This document shows, one piece after another, positions 47,518 through 59,392 of a stretch of DNA of 64,000 nt. The notes under the pieces were generated by a model, which saw nothing but the letters and a program-made list of their open reading frames with translations, was not told where the DNA came from and searched no databases. Position 1 is the first letter of the stretch. Every line of letters begins with the position of its first letter. The translations under genes and the position numbers were made by a program. Origin of the DNA: Isoetes taiwanensis (lineage: Eukaryota; Streptophyta; Lycopodiopsida; Isoetales; Isoetaceae); contig JAJEKV010000049.1 of assembly GCA_021234155.1 (NCBI GenBank), forward strand, positions 7,906,036 through 7,970,035, given 5' to 3'.

Positions 47518-49634
47518 CTCAAGCCCTTTTCACATGTCGGAAATGGCATCAATTTGTCTCTGCGACTTTAAAAAATGCCCAAATAAATTATTTATGGCAT
47601 TGGTGAAGTTTCGGCCCTGTTGTAGAAAAAGAGTATTGTCCTTTGAGCTTCTGACCCGATCAAGCCAATTGGTCATATTTCTCTTGAATTCCGTCGTTTT
47701 TTTCAATCAGAAGAACTGCCATGTTTACAATTTCCGCAAATGCAAAATCCCAGTATTGCAATCAGAGTTTTGGATGGAGTAAAATCCCAAGTTGTTCTGC
47801 CCATGATCATCTGAGCCAATTAACAAACTCTAATCCATGGGTATGTTTCTTTTCTAGCAGGGGCTATGGCGGCTGTATTTATTTGGCCGGTAACGAATTT
47901 ACAGTAAAACTGTGTTTTTGAAATTTTGTACCTTTTTCCTTCCGGACAAGATTGCCCTGGCCAACAGCATGATCTTCGCTTTAGTATATCTACTGTTCTG
48001 TTTTCTAATTTGCGAGCAAATCAAGTTGTGTTATTGCAAAATTCCATGGCAAATCTAGCTCAATTTCTGTGCCAATTACTTGACCCAAGTCCAGGTATTC
48101 TTTGGCAAAATTCTCCACCATTCCGTGACTTTGAAAAACCATAATTCTGTTTCCAAATGCAGATAAACTTCTCCACACACCATGGTGCATATTATCATCC
48201 AGACATACAGTCTCAATGAAACTGAGAAGACTCAACTTCCAAACCCAACTCAAAGAATTTTTCTCTAGTTGTTAATCCTTTGCAGCCTGACAAAAAACTC
48301 TTGGCGGATTGGATCGCAATTTGGGACCTCAGATGCTTTGCCTCTGCCTCAAATTTATGGCTAAAGGTACAGTGTCAAATATTTCTGTCCCAATCTTGCA
48401 AAGCAATATCTCTTCTCCAGATGTTAATATATTCTTTGTAAAGCTTGAAAACTGCTTTTGCATTCTCCATATGCTTTCCCCTGTTTCAAACCAAGCTCAT
48501 GGATAACTTCTGTTTTCCATGGTTGTAGGCAGCAAACGCAATTAAACTCTTAAAATACAGGTAATACTTATACTTTTTTGTTCCTTATTGACGCGCAAAC
48601 AAATCTAAACAAGGTGCTATGCACGAGGGGTTGCCCTTCGTTGGCCTGATATTGTGTTTTCTTAGTTTGTGTCTCGTCGTATCATGTTGGGACTTTTTTG
48701 TTTTGTGTGGAGCCATGTAAATGCTATGAACACTGGGTGCCATTTTGTTGGTGCTGGAGTTTTGGGTTTTGTTGATGAGGCTGTTTAAGTTTGTTTGAAA
48801 TGATTTTCTGTACTTGCTAATGCTTTGTGGACTAGTATGTGGAAATATTATGGAGACGTGATGGAGCGGTGACAATCAGAGGTAGAGAAAAAGATAAGGG
48901 TAATGCACTTGAAGATGAGCAACTGATGTGGTGGATATATTTTGTGGTGTTGTTTTTAGAGCATGCATGATGACTGCAGATTTGGAAGAGGAACATATAC
49001 ATGGAGATATGAAGGAGAACGTCATCACAAATATCTTTATTGAGGATGAACGCCTTAAATAGAAAACAACCAAGACCTATATGATGCTCTTTGTGCCACC
49101 ATTATAATTGCAAAAATTTGGGCATTTAACTAAAAGTACGTGACAAGTACCTCAATAATGATATAACTCATTAGGTAAATGTTCTTTTATCTTAACATAT
49201 ATAAACATCAAAGGCAAGATTCTTTTTCCGGAAGGAAAAAATAGGGAGAGAGAAAAAAACTGCAAAATTCTCTGGTACTGACAACGGAGCACTGCCTTAC
49301 CTATCCGGCGCCAACTGCAGCTATTCGACGCCATAGCCGCCGCCATGATTCCTCTAGGTCAGGCCAGCCTGCCGAGTTTCAGTGGTGATGGCGCCCCTTT
49401 TTCCTCACTCCTACAGCAGCTATTTTTTTTTGGGCACCGCCTTGCGAAAACCATGGCAACATAATCCGGTCCAGCATGAAGATTGCATAATCAAGCTCCA
49501 CATGCCGGAATGCAGGATGGGGCTACTTAGTTGAGTTCCTCAAGTCCCGTCTCCTGGAAATCAGGTTTCAGTTTTCACCTTCTGCTTTTTGTTTCCATAT
49601 GTAACATGCCTGATTCACATTTGTTTCATATCAG
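47518..49634. other. No recognisable gene
   Basis: Several open frames of 60-95 codons exist, but none resembles a known family or shows domain-like composition. Around 49300-49430 the DNA is locally GC-rich with a possible start (GCCGCCATGATTCC). It may be the lost 5' part of the release-factor relic that follows, but I cannot translate it into that family. Confidence 0.35.
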
Positions 49635-50213
49635 GACTTTGGGGAGGATACATATCGGTATGATTCTCTTATTCCTAACCAAAACGTTCATGAATTATGT
49701 TTAAAGAGTTTCTTCAGGACATTGGCAGCTGCAGACAATGCAGTAATGCTGGTAGATGCTGGCAAAGGCTTAGAGCCACAGACAAGAAAGCTTTTCGAGG
49801 TAAGTTTGTGCGTATTGTCATACGAAAGAGGGCCAACTTTAGAGCTAACATTGCTTGCCTTTGTATATACATCTGGAGAGGAACTTATCTCAAATATGCA
49901 GTAGAGAACTCAGAGTTCTATTTGGCAGTCTTTGACAAATATCCGGGGCATAGTTTAGAGTAAAGATACCTGAGGGCATAGTATAGATTAAATCTTATCT
50001 TTTACTTTCTATTCATTTCCAGATGCATAGTACTTAAGATTTTTATAAATGTCCTTCATTTTAGGTCTGTATAATGCGCAAATTACCAATATTCACATTC
50101 ATCAACAAGTTGGTTCGTCCAGCTCTTCAGCCTTTGGAGCTCCTGGACCAGATTGAAAAGGAGTTCGAATTGGCTCTGTACCCTGTCAGCTGGCCTATAG
50201 GTTCTGGAGACAG
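49635..50213 (+). pseudogene. prfC: Peptide chain release factor 3 (RF3) relic, three exons
   Basis: RF3 is a bacterial-type translational GTPase that recycles release factors from ribosomes; in plants it would act in plastids or mitochondria. Three exons with good GT-AG borders are visible: 49635-49657 (DFGEDTYR), 49718-49799 ([27 protein letters not shown]) and 50065-50213 ([13 protein letters not shown], then [27 protein letters not shown]). The series EDTYRTL, TRKL, FINKL, ELLD and WPIG is the RF3 signature and distinguishes it from EF-G. The G4 motif reads NKLV where GTPases need NKxD, a single A-to-T change. The P-loop exons and everything after WPIGSGDR are absent, so this is a fragment. 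Confidence 0.85.
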
Positions 50214-50607
50214 GTATCTCTTTCTATAAGCAATAAAGATTTTTGTTGCATGAATAAACAAGCTACCTATATACCTCTTGAAAAGCTTAACAGGTTATTT
50301 GACCACCTTGAGATTTGTATTTGCAAATGTTCCCACATAAATTCTGTTAAAGATGTATTTGATCCATAGGCCAGATTTCGGTTCTGCATGTTTCATTTTT
50401 CCCAACTTTGTTGGCTTTTACATTGGAAATTCATATACAATAGGTTCAAGACAACTTCCTGGTAACCCAGACTGGACTTGAGAACGGGCATATGCTCAAC
50501 CTCCAGTAGATTTGGTTAGGCACATATTAGAATAGTGTCCTGTCGTGCCCATTTGTTAGCTATATATGCAAGTTGATAAAGTTGACTAATAATCCTAGAA
50601 CATCCAA

Positions 50608-50973
50608 TTGGTTGCAGATTATGCAATTGGAGCAAGAGACAATGGCAAGGTCCTGTCTGAGAGCAATGTGTTCATTGCAGGAACAAAAAGGGAAGTGACT
50701 CCTTGGCATGAAAACATGGTACCAGATTTTGACAATAGTGCAACTATTCAGTCTTCTAATGATCTGCTGCTAAATAGCTCCACTTTTCAGAAGATGCAAG
50801 GCCTTGATCCTGCTCATGCTGGTGCCATAAGTACTAGCTTGACCCCCCAATATGAGAGCAGTGCTCATTATCCACCTGTTCATCCCACTAGCACTTTGGC
50901 TGCATATGTGCAGCTCTGCTCTGGAGCTCTCTCTGGCAAAAAATTGGAAGAGTGTCAACTCTTCCAGATTTAA
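50608..50973 (+). other. Open exon-like segment, product not recognised
   Basis: A 121-codon frame follows a TTGCAG acceptor-like site near 50620. Its reading (for example FIAGTKREVTPWHENMVPDF) is hydrophilic, Ser/Asn-rich and non-repetitive, like a disordered protein tail, and ends with TAA at 50973. It could be a last exon. It does not match the rest of RF3, so it is probably not part of the preceding gene. Confidence 0.35.
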
Positions 50974-50979
50974 TTCCAC

Positions 50980-53900
50980 CTTCTAATCCTTTGTGATCAT
51001 TCATGTACATTTTGTCCCCTGTTCAAACAGTAGCGTTGGTCTTGAAGCTCTTATTTAGATTTAAATTGATGTAGTTTTTACTGTTCTGAAATGGTTTTTG
51101 TATAATCCTTCCTAGTGTTTAGGATTAGCAGATGGAAATGTATTTCCCATTTGCCTTTTATAGCCCATCATTCGTAGTATTTTAAAACATTTCCCTTTTT
51201 TTCTGGAAAAATATCAAAATGCCTAGTCATAAAAATGTTATTTGATTGGCTACAAAAATGTTATTACTGATGAAATAAGAAAGCGCCCTTCACACAACGT
51301 ATGGATGCAACGTATGGATGGGAGATTTTTGCAATGACAATAGAATAATGTAGACGGGGTTAAGCAAGTGTTTGAAAAAACAACTAAGATGAGCCGAACT
51401 TGTGAATTTTGACTATGATTGTGATTTAGATGAATTTGATCTAATCTACAATGGTTGTAAATGTTTGTGCATAGAACTTGTGAATCTCGACTAGAAATAA
51501 GACGGATTTAAGGTGCTCTTTTAGGTAAAGTTTTGCCATGCGTATGATATAATTTGTTTGAAATCAACATGCCCTCATGGCAATGGAAGGAAAAAGGTTG
51601 TGTATTGCTAGAAGATGTTGCAATTTCATGCAAGTAGGCCTAACCAACTTGAAGCTTAAAGTAAGAACCATGTACAGATAGAAAAAATCAAACTAAATAT
51701 ATTAAACAATGTCAAATATAAATAGTACAAAATTACAATGCCCTTATTGGCTCATTAAATTCAAAGGAATATGATTTACCCAGTGCAAGAATAAAAATGC
51801 ATTTAGATGCATGAAGTTAGTACGGCCTCATATGAGATAATATGTTCTCATAGGATAAGATGTTCTCATAGGTGTGAGGAGCTTTCTGACAGTCGTCTTG
51901 GCAAGTTTTGTTTTGAGCACGACCCTAAGGAACTCTAGGATCAAGTAGGAATTACCCCTACCTCTTCCTGAGATCCGATCCATTTGGGCCGAGGAAGTCC
52001 GCTAGCAAGCAGTCCAGATAGCTAACCCCATAAATCTAGCAAACCCAGCCCATCAACAATGGGCACCGTAACTAGTTATCAAAGAATTTTCTATTTACAA
52101 ACTTAGTATCAAACCTTTTTGGCTAAAGATTTGCAGACGAATCCCAAGTTTTTTCGCATCTCAAGGATGTCCAGAATTGAGATCTATTCGACTTAGCACA
52201 AAATTTCTTTTGCAGCGGGTTGGAGAAGAGAAATCGGCCGCCGCGATAAATTTCTTGTAGAAATTATTGCTACCAAATTACGCATTCTTTTTGTCTTCGT
52301 GGAAGTTAAAAATCTATTCCATTCTTATTAACTATTATCACATGCACATAATTTCATTAAAAGGCCATCTCAAGTATAGATGGAAAGGTGACATGCAATC
52401 TGGTCCATCATATTTGGCTCCTGATGAATTGCTAAAATTTGCATAGCAAATCTATCATAAGATTGACAAGCTTGTAATGTATTGTAACTATGCTCATGAA
52501 GGAATACGATAGAAAGAGGCTTAATATGGTTTGGCCTATATCTTGTGCTCACAATTCAAATCACTAATTTGATCTCTAACATACGTGGACAAGTACATGT
52601 GCATGTAAGAAATAACATCCTTAGGGCATTAAAGTCTTGAAGAGAAAACTTGGGATGAGAGGAATTAGTAAAGTCTTGTTAAACTTATAAGCATTCAATC
52701 GTAGCTTATATAATCAAGCAATTGGACTTCCGTCTGCAAAGTCAGGCCATGATCTCAAAGTTCATTTGGAAGCAAAAAGGAAGTCTAACATCAAGCACAG
52801 CCGTAACTGCTTAAATTAGGTGTCTCTCCTTTCTCTTTATTTCCGTGGCACTAAATACAAAACAAAACTTACTCTGATATTTAGTCCCTATGCATTATAT
52901 GCAAGATGTATTGATTATGGAAGAACGTAGTTTAAGGAGACGAACTACCATGAGTAAAATGGAGAGTTGTTGCTAGTAATAAGAGTAAAAGAGCAAATAT
53001 AACCCGATGTAACAACCGTCGTACGTGATCCTGCAATGATATCTATAATTTTAGTATAATGGCACTGAAAGTTAGCCCACTTACATATACATACCTTAAT
53101 ATGGATGAGAACATGCCCGTAATGAACCCCGATCAAACAACTCGTGATGGCAGATATTGAGCTGCATAGATTTGCATTAGTGAGCCTTGAATATAACGTA
53201 ACTAGTTTGATGTTAGTGCAATCGCCATGAAAAAAAATTGGAATCGTTTGCTTATTTGTACATTTTAAATTTATGATACAATGTAGTTAATTTGTGGCAT
53301 TTTCAGGCAATTGATGTTATGAGAGCAAAATATGAAAATGTCATTCTTAAACAAATTAACCTTTTGTAATCTTGTTTCAGCAGCACTAAATCCAGAAAGA
53401 CATCATTGCAAAAAATGGACCTTCTAATGCCAACAGATGCAAACCATGTGAGCGCTTTGACTGAAAAGGCGCAACCTTTCCTGGAGCCTTGCAACCAACT
53501 GACCCTATGCTGATTCATTACATCTATGCCAACGTGGTTTGAGTGGGACACTTTGGCCCAGAAAGCCAACACAGATTAGCTCTCAATTTGATAATGCCGT
53601 AGATTTGTGGCTTTGAAGATGGACTCACATTGTTGATGGTTATAATTATCTTTTAAATCATAGGAAATGTGTAGAAGAAATCAGAACTTAAATTGTCCTT
53701 CATAAGATATACCTTAATATGCCTTCAGGTTCAAATGGAGCCTGACACCATACAGGAGCCGTCGCTGGAGCTGGCCCTTGTGCAGGAGAATTTAAGTCAC
53801 ATGACTGTACAAGTCATAAACATATTAGAGCATAAACATAGAATTTGCCTATATAACTTTTATGTATCCTCTTCTAAGTTGCATTGCTATCTAGTTGATA

Positions 53901-54455
53901 ATCTGTGCAGTCTATGATGGTCCATTTAAACAACCCAGCAAACCACAACATCATGTGCAGCAGAAGCAGAACCCTTGTAATAGGATTAGATGTAAATAAT
54001 GTTCAAGCGATACTGTGGTCTGCTTCTAAAAGAATACTGGTTCCTGCATCTAATAAGTTATGTTTCAATGCAAAGACTCTCCAACTTATGCGAAGTTGAG
54101 ATATGAAACAGGACGAAGATGTTTTATTTTGTCCAAATTCCTCCCAAAACAGCTAATCATCAACAACTCTTATCATTCTTGTGCAAAGTCCAGTTTCTAC
54201 CTGCCCTCTACTTCTAGATAAGCCTTGAGGTATATACCTATTAAGGAGAATCTATAGCACAAATAGTGGACATGGATAAATATCAACCTTATTACCTTTG
54301 TTCTTCTCCATGCTGGCCTCACATAGAGATGGTTAATACCCAAAAGTGTTCGATCCACATATCCCACGGCATTACATGCAGGCCCAAAATCTCCCCTTAC
54401 TCCACATTTCAACTAAGGAAGTCGCCGTGAGAATTAATGAATTGCATCATATAAA
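50980..54455. other. No recognisable gene
   Basis: Both strands were scanned. The frames present (60-90 codons) have no family resemblance. Words such as ATGTTCTCATAGG recur near 51840-51875. There is no TE terminal motif I can defend. Confidence 0.4.
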
Positions 54456-54769
54456 AGATAAGATGCCTGTCTAGAACTGATGATCTATCCGTATTAGTAT
54501 CCGTTTCATACTCTTCTCTTTTTGGAGATTGTAATATCAATCCATTATTGAATACTTTCATGCAGTATCTCTGTTCCACGATTGTCTCCAAGTTTAGGAA
54601 AGGGAAACAAATGTGCATACCTGGTCTCCCTGCAGATCCCTTGCTTCAGCTGAAGCAATATTAGAATGCAAATTAAAGAAATTCAGCAATACATCTTCCT
54701 GTGCATCTGTCAGATCTGGTTTTAGCATTTTCTTCACATCCAGAATGGATATCTGCAGCTGATATTTAC
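54456..54769 (-). repeat. Dispersed duplication, copy 1 (about 314 bp)
   Basis: It is shared with 56806-57132 at well over 90% identity. On the minus strand both copies keep an exon-like reading, ISILDVKKMLKPDLTDAQED then VLLNFFNLHSNIAS and EARDLQGDQ before a GTATGC donor, plus a second open frame MHICFPFLNLETIVEQRYC. Neither is recognised. The right edge falls exactly at the donor of the transporter exon that starts at 54770. Confidence 0.85.
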
Positions 54770-55401
54770 CTTTTATGCAGAGTAGCAGCAGCGATCATGG
54801 CAAAATGGATTCCCCATGACCACCAGTTGAAGAAAGAGCTCTTGCTTTTCCTTTCCGAAAGGTCTGTCCCGCCAAACTGATCTGCTCCAAACGACGAATT
54901 GCAGGGCTTCATAGCGCCCGATCTAAACCCCAAAAGGTACAGAGCAAGGAAAAAAAATGCAAGCTGATGCTGGGTAGCTCGAGGGCATGATCCGTGGCTG
55001 TTTTTTTGGGGCTTAAACTGGTCTAGTATTGCCGAGAGAGTAAGCAGTACTAAACCCTGAAAAAACAGAGCATTATATTCAGAAACCTTTATATTCAGAA
55101 ACAGAGCATTTCTATACAGGAAGACAGCATTTCTATACAGATTATGGTCTGATGCATCTATTCTTCAATCTGAAACATCCTTACCGTTAGATACACCCCT
55201 GCTGACACCAGAATAGTCTTGTAACGCCCCCAATATGCATCTGCTATGAACGCCCCCAAAAATGGCACATTAGAGCAGTTCCACTCCAATTGTGCACATT
55301 TTTTGCTGCAGCGGCAGTTCCTTCATGTAGTTCTTCAGTCAAATAAGTTATGAGATTGAAAACGATTCCAAAATATCCTATTGTATCACTGATCTCATTT
55401 C
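54770..55401 (-). pseudogene. NRT1/PTR-family (NPF) transporter, two exons
   Basis: NPF proteins are 12-helix proton-coupled nitrate, peptide or hormone transporters of the plasma membrane or tonoplast. The exon at 55401-55185 reads NEISDTIGYFGIVFNLITYL, TEELHEGTAAAAKNVHNWSG and, after a one-base frameshift, PFLGAFIADAYWGRYKTIL. The exon at 55056-54770 reads LDQFKPQKNSHGSCPRATQ, LAFFFLALYLLGFRSGAMKP, CNSSFGADQFGG and SSFFNWWSWGIHFAMI. These are the classic transmembrane 1-4 blocks of the family, including GADQFxx and SFFNWW. The next exons are absent and the dispersed duplication begins at the exon border. The frameshift and truncation make it a pseudogene. Confidence 0.9.
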
Positions 55402-56805
55402 CTGATAAACCACATTACAAAATATCAGAATGGGGAAGCCATATTTTAAGAATGCAGGATGTATTCATCACCAAATTAGGAGCGGCAGCAGTATCCCCTT
55501 CTGCAGCAGCACCTGGACGCACATATTTCATCAACATACCCATCAAAGGTATCAAAGTAATGAACGGCCTCGGCAAAGAAAACCCTGAGCTCAGCCATGG
55601 CAGTGCCAAAAAAATCATATGTTACAAAAATACTTTTTTATTGCGGAAACATTATTGAAAGAAACACACTTGTATCACGCATTAAACCAGGCGTCAAGGT
55701 TGATGCAAAGCCATCTTTGTCCCGCATAAAAAAAGGCCAAATCAGTATCTGCCTAAACATTTGAAGGGCTTCTTTAGCCGACATCTCTTTTATACATTTC
55801 GCCAAGCACTATCAGCGCATCCGAAGGCTTCCACATTCCCATAAATGCCCAACAAGAGCTATCAGACTTTGAGGAAACCAGAGACGAATTAAAGCCAGGT
55901 TTGCTTGACATTTATTTTCTAGATTATTTTAATTTCTTCCTAAATTTGTATTTTTCTTTTGATGCGAAGTATGAACATGTGTTTCTTAGATTTAATTTTG
56001 AGCTTATGTTTTGGATAGATTCCAGTTGATACAAGGGTTCTAGACATGAGACTGGATTTCTTGAGAGTGCACCAAGTTTTGTATGCTGCATGCATAATCT
56101 TAAGAGGTTTTAGGGATTTGTCTTCTGGAAGTAGAGCTATTGCATGCTCTGTGAACCCAAATGTGATAATTTTAACTGAAACTATAAATGCAGGTCAGTT
56201 CAAAGGAACATTCCTACTTGGCAGAAAAAACAAATACCCTAAAACAGTAAACTAGAGAGGTTAGTAATTTAGTGATTCATAATGTTGTTGTCCAGTCATA
56301 TCTTCTACGCTTTAAATATCTCCAATGCAAATCCTAAGCTTAGATTAGTCTGCCATGTCTATTTTCCAGCTCTTTGACCTTACTTATGTTCACAATTTGA
56401 CTGGTAGATTAAATTGGAATGTACACCCCATTTTTTATCTTCATAATGTGCAACACCATAACCTATTTGGCATTTCGGAGTGCTAAATTAATATATACAT
56501 CATATAATCATCCTTCTCTGATGTATTCCCAAAGCCATCTCTACATGTTGCAGCCATTGCAGTGCTTTACACATTGTAACATTAGATAATTAATGAAGTA
56601 AAACACAGATATTGCAAGAAGGTTCAGCATATTTGCAATTCAAGGTTCAACACATTTGCAATTCAGGCATTGATCTCTGTTGCTCTTCTGCTCTCTTCCA
56701 TAGTTTCTTTATGCATGTCCATAGTCACCCTATGTTGTTTCTCTTCCTGCATTTGCCCTATGCTCAAATTTCCAGAATATTTAACCAGCCATTTGTACTT
56801 CGTGC
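55402..56805. other. No confirmed gene; possible small exons
   Basis: It would hold the first NPF exon on the minus strand, but I cannot identify it. A plus-strand frame from about 56010 (after GATAG) to 56255, with MRLDFLRVHQVLYAACIILR and GQFKGTFLLGRKNKYP, is protein-like but unrecognised. Confidence 0.35.
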
Positions 56806-57132
56806 GATAAGATGCCGCTTTCTGCCTGAATTGTGTCTAGAACTGATGATCTATCTGTACTAGTATCCGTTTCATACTCTTCTCTCTTTGGAGCTTGTAA
56901 TATCAATCCATTATTGAATACTTTCATGCAGTATCTCTGTTCCACGATTGTCTCCAAGTTTAGGAAAGGGAAACAAATGTGCATACCTGGTCTCCCTGCA
57001 GATCCCTTGCTTCATCTGAAGCAATATTAGAATGCAAATTAAAGAAATTCAGCAATACATCTTCCTGTGCATCTGTCAGATCTGGTTTTAGCATTTTCTT
57101 CACATCCAGAATGGATATCTGCAGCTAATATT
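56806..57132 (-). repeat. Dispersed duplication, copy 2 (about 327 bp)
   Basis: The second copy of 54456-54769, same orientation. It has a 17-bp insertion near its left end relative to copy 1. Nearly all other differences are single bases, several of which change an amino acid in the exon-like frame. It is not flanked by an NPF exon. Confidence 0.85.
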
Positions 57133-58344
57133 TGCACATGAAAATCCCTATGAAAATTCCTGACATGCTGACAATGTTGTATTAAATGGCAGTGTGAGAG
57201 CTTTTCTTTGTATTGAATGGTAAGTTGTTATCATATCTATGTTGCCTGTATATTAAAATATTTAACATCCAGCAACAAGTTATTTTAAGGATAAGAAGCT
57301 CTACATCTTTTATTGTTTCTCATTTTAACCAATAATAGATTTCTGGAAGTAGATGTCCAAGCCGCTACAGAAGCCACGAAATGGAAGAATACTTTTGCTA
57401 TAGAGTTCGAACCAAAGAGGATGAGAGCCTCAGGAGCAAAGCTTATGATAAAGAGCTTGTGAATCCATTCAGATTTAATTTATTGCTTAAATACTACTTA
57501 TTCAGTAGTTATCCACTATTCTGTACATCTGTAGTTTAATAAACTTAGAAATCACTTTAGTTCATTATCTATCACCTACATTCAGATGTAATCCTTCTAT
57601 ATTCATGCATCCCTTTATTTCCATTAGACTACCAGTTTACAAACTTATTAGTTTACATCTGGACATGAGAGTTAGCTTAAGGCAGTTTATTGATTTTAGA
57701 AACTGAGCTGAACTTTATTCACTTGACAACCCCTCATTCTCCATCACCATATGTGATAGAGTCCATGTTATGCACTGGACTGACATGCTGGAGGGGGTAG
57801 TTCATACTCAATACCATGCTGGTTAGCAAGTGATAGAGTGCTCATAAAGGTCCAAGATATTAGCTAACTCGAGGTTGTATCTAAGTATGCAGATATAATT
57901 CAAAGCAATAGGTCGAAGTTCTATTGGAAGGCTCTGTCTTCAACTATCGGGTCAAATTAGATCAGTAAATTCTCCCATTGCATTCTGTATGGAGGCCGAG
58001 TCCCATCAGTGCCGATCCTCTAAATTTATTGGTCTGCTCCATATATATTTCCATTCAGCTCTGATTCTGCGCAGTCGGTTTTGGTTATGCTATTCGAATA
58101 TGGGTCGTTAAGTCATTCACCCCTATATTTCAATTTTATGACTGGCCATTGAAACCTAAGGTTCTTATTCGCTTCTAAACCCTAGGCAAAATCTCTACCT
58201 TCAACATATTATATCCCTTTATCCCCTTTAACCTACTTACTTCTAAACTCTACAACAACATTTGATTGAAAAGAAACCCTTTTCTAAGTCAAATAAAAAA
58301 CTATGCTCAGTCAAACTAGCAATCACAAGCATATACAAACTTGT
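57133..58344. other. No recognisable gene
   Basis: A plus-strand exon-like segment around 57340-57450 (after AATAG; reading SRCPSRYRSHEMEEYFCY) is the only protein-like patch, and I do not recognise it. The rest is AT-rich and featureless. Confidence 0.35.
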
Positions 58345-59392
58345 CGCATCGATCCGAGACATCGGATCGCCATTCTAGAATGGGACGAGCATGCATGTCA
58401 TGCATGCATGCGGGCGGCGCATGCCCGTTTTGGGTGGGAGTTCGCTATTTCAGGCGCATTTCTGCATCCATGTCTCATCGGCGCTTCCTCTTCTCTCAGC
58501 AGTACCTTATTCTCTTTGAATTGTTTCCAGGCAGGGGAGGGGCTTCTTCCTGCCTGGTTTAGCCAATTTGGCGTATCTTTCATGCTATCCTTTACCGGCC
58601 TTTGGCATCGTCCTGTGACCTTCGTCCTCGATCCTAGTTTGTAAGGAAGTTCTCTGGTAGTCGGGCGCTTTGTTGGTTTCTTGCGAGTCCCATTCTAGAA
58701 TCGCATCGATCCGAGACATCGGATCGCCATTCTAGAATGGGACGAGCATGCATGTCATGCATGCATGCGGGCGGCGCATGCCCGTTTTGGGTGGGAGTTC
58801 GCTATTTCAGGCGCATTTCGCATCCCGTCTCATCGGCGCTTCCTCTTCTCTCTCGTAGCATACCTTATTCTCTTTGAACCCACCCTCCACCCCCTTCTTT
58901 GTTTATTATATTTTGTACAAGTTCTTTTTATCATGTTTTTCCACCCATTTGGGTGATGCTTTTTCCACCATTTGGGTGATGCTATTCTCGGCATGTTTTC
59001 TCGTTTGTTGTGTTGGTGATGTGCACGTGCTGGGTTGGCGGCGGCATCTGTTTTCGACTTCTCCATGCGGGTTTTTGGGGGCGATTCTATGCCTTACGTT
59101 TGTCTAAGCCCCTTGCCGAAGGCTTATCACTAGGGTTTTTCCTCGAAAACCCGAAAGGGCGGGGTTTTTTAATCCCGGTGATAAGCTTTCGGCAGGTACA
59201 TCAGCCACTCATCTATTAGCATTGTATTTTTTTGGGGTCCAAATGATATAATTGGATTTTCCCTTTATTTTTCGTGGGTAGTTCGCATGTGTGCGGCTAC
59301 CCACTCTCCACCATTGTAGAAAATCTGCTGAGATGAATGAGAAGCCTATCTATGGGCGCTTTGTTGGTTTCTTGCGAGTCCCATTCTAGAAT
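58345..59392 (+). mobile_element. Two-module element, second locus
   Basis: Module 1 is 58345-58701 and module 2 is 58702-59392. They have the same order and module-specific middles as 21007-22057. Each module starts with hairpin CGATCCGA-GACA-TCGGATCG, then ATTCTAGAATGGGAC, and ends with the exact inverse GTCCCATTCTAGAAT, a perfect 15-bp terminal inverted repeat. The ~190-bp start and ~40-bp end are near identical between the two modules here yet clearly different from the 21-kb locus. Module 2 carries about 45 extra bp before its end. A target duplication is not evident (TTGT left, TTAG right). Confidence 0.85.
59115..59193. repeat. Fold-back cassette, copy C
   Basis: Outer stem GCCGAAGGCTTATCAC / GTGATAAGCTTTCGGC with the inner hairpin GGGTTTT-TCCTCG-AAAACCC. 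Nearly identical to 21815-21893, and it is inside module 2 of this element. Confidence 0.85.

Noticed and set aside
54456-57132. LTR retrotransposon bounded by the two ~300-bp repeats
   Set aside because: The repeats lack TG...CA ends, there is no primer-binding site or polypurine tract, and the interior contains NPF exons rather than gag/pol.
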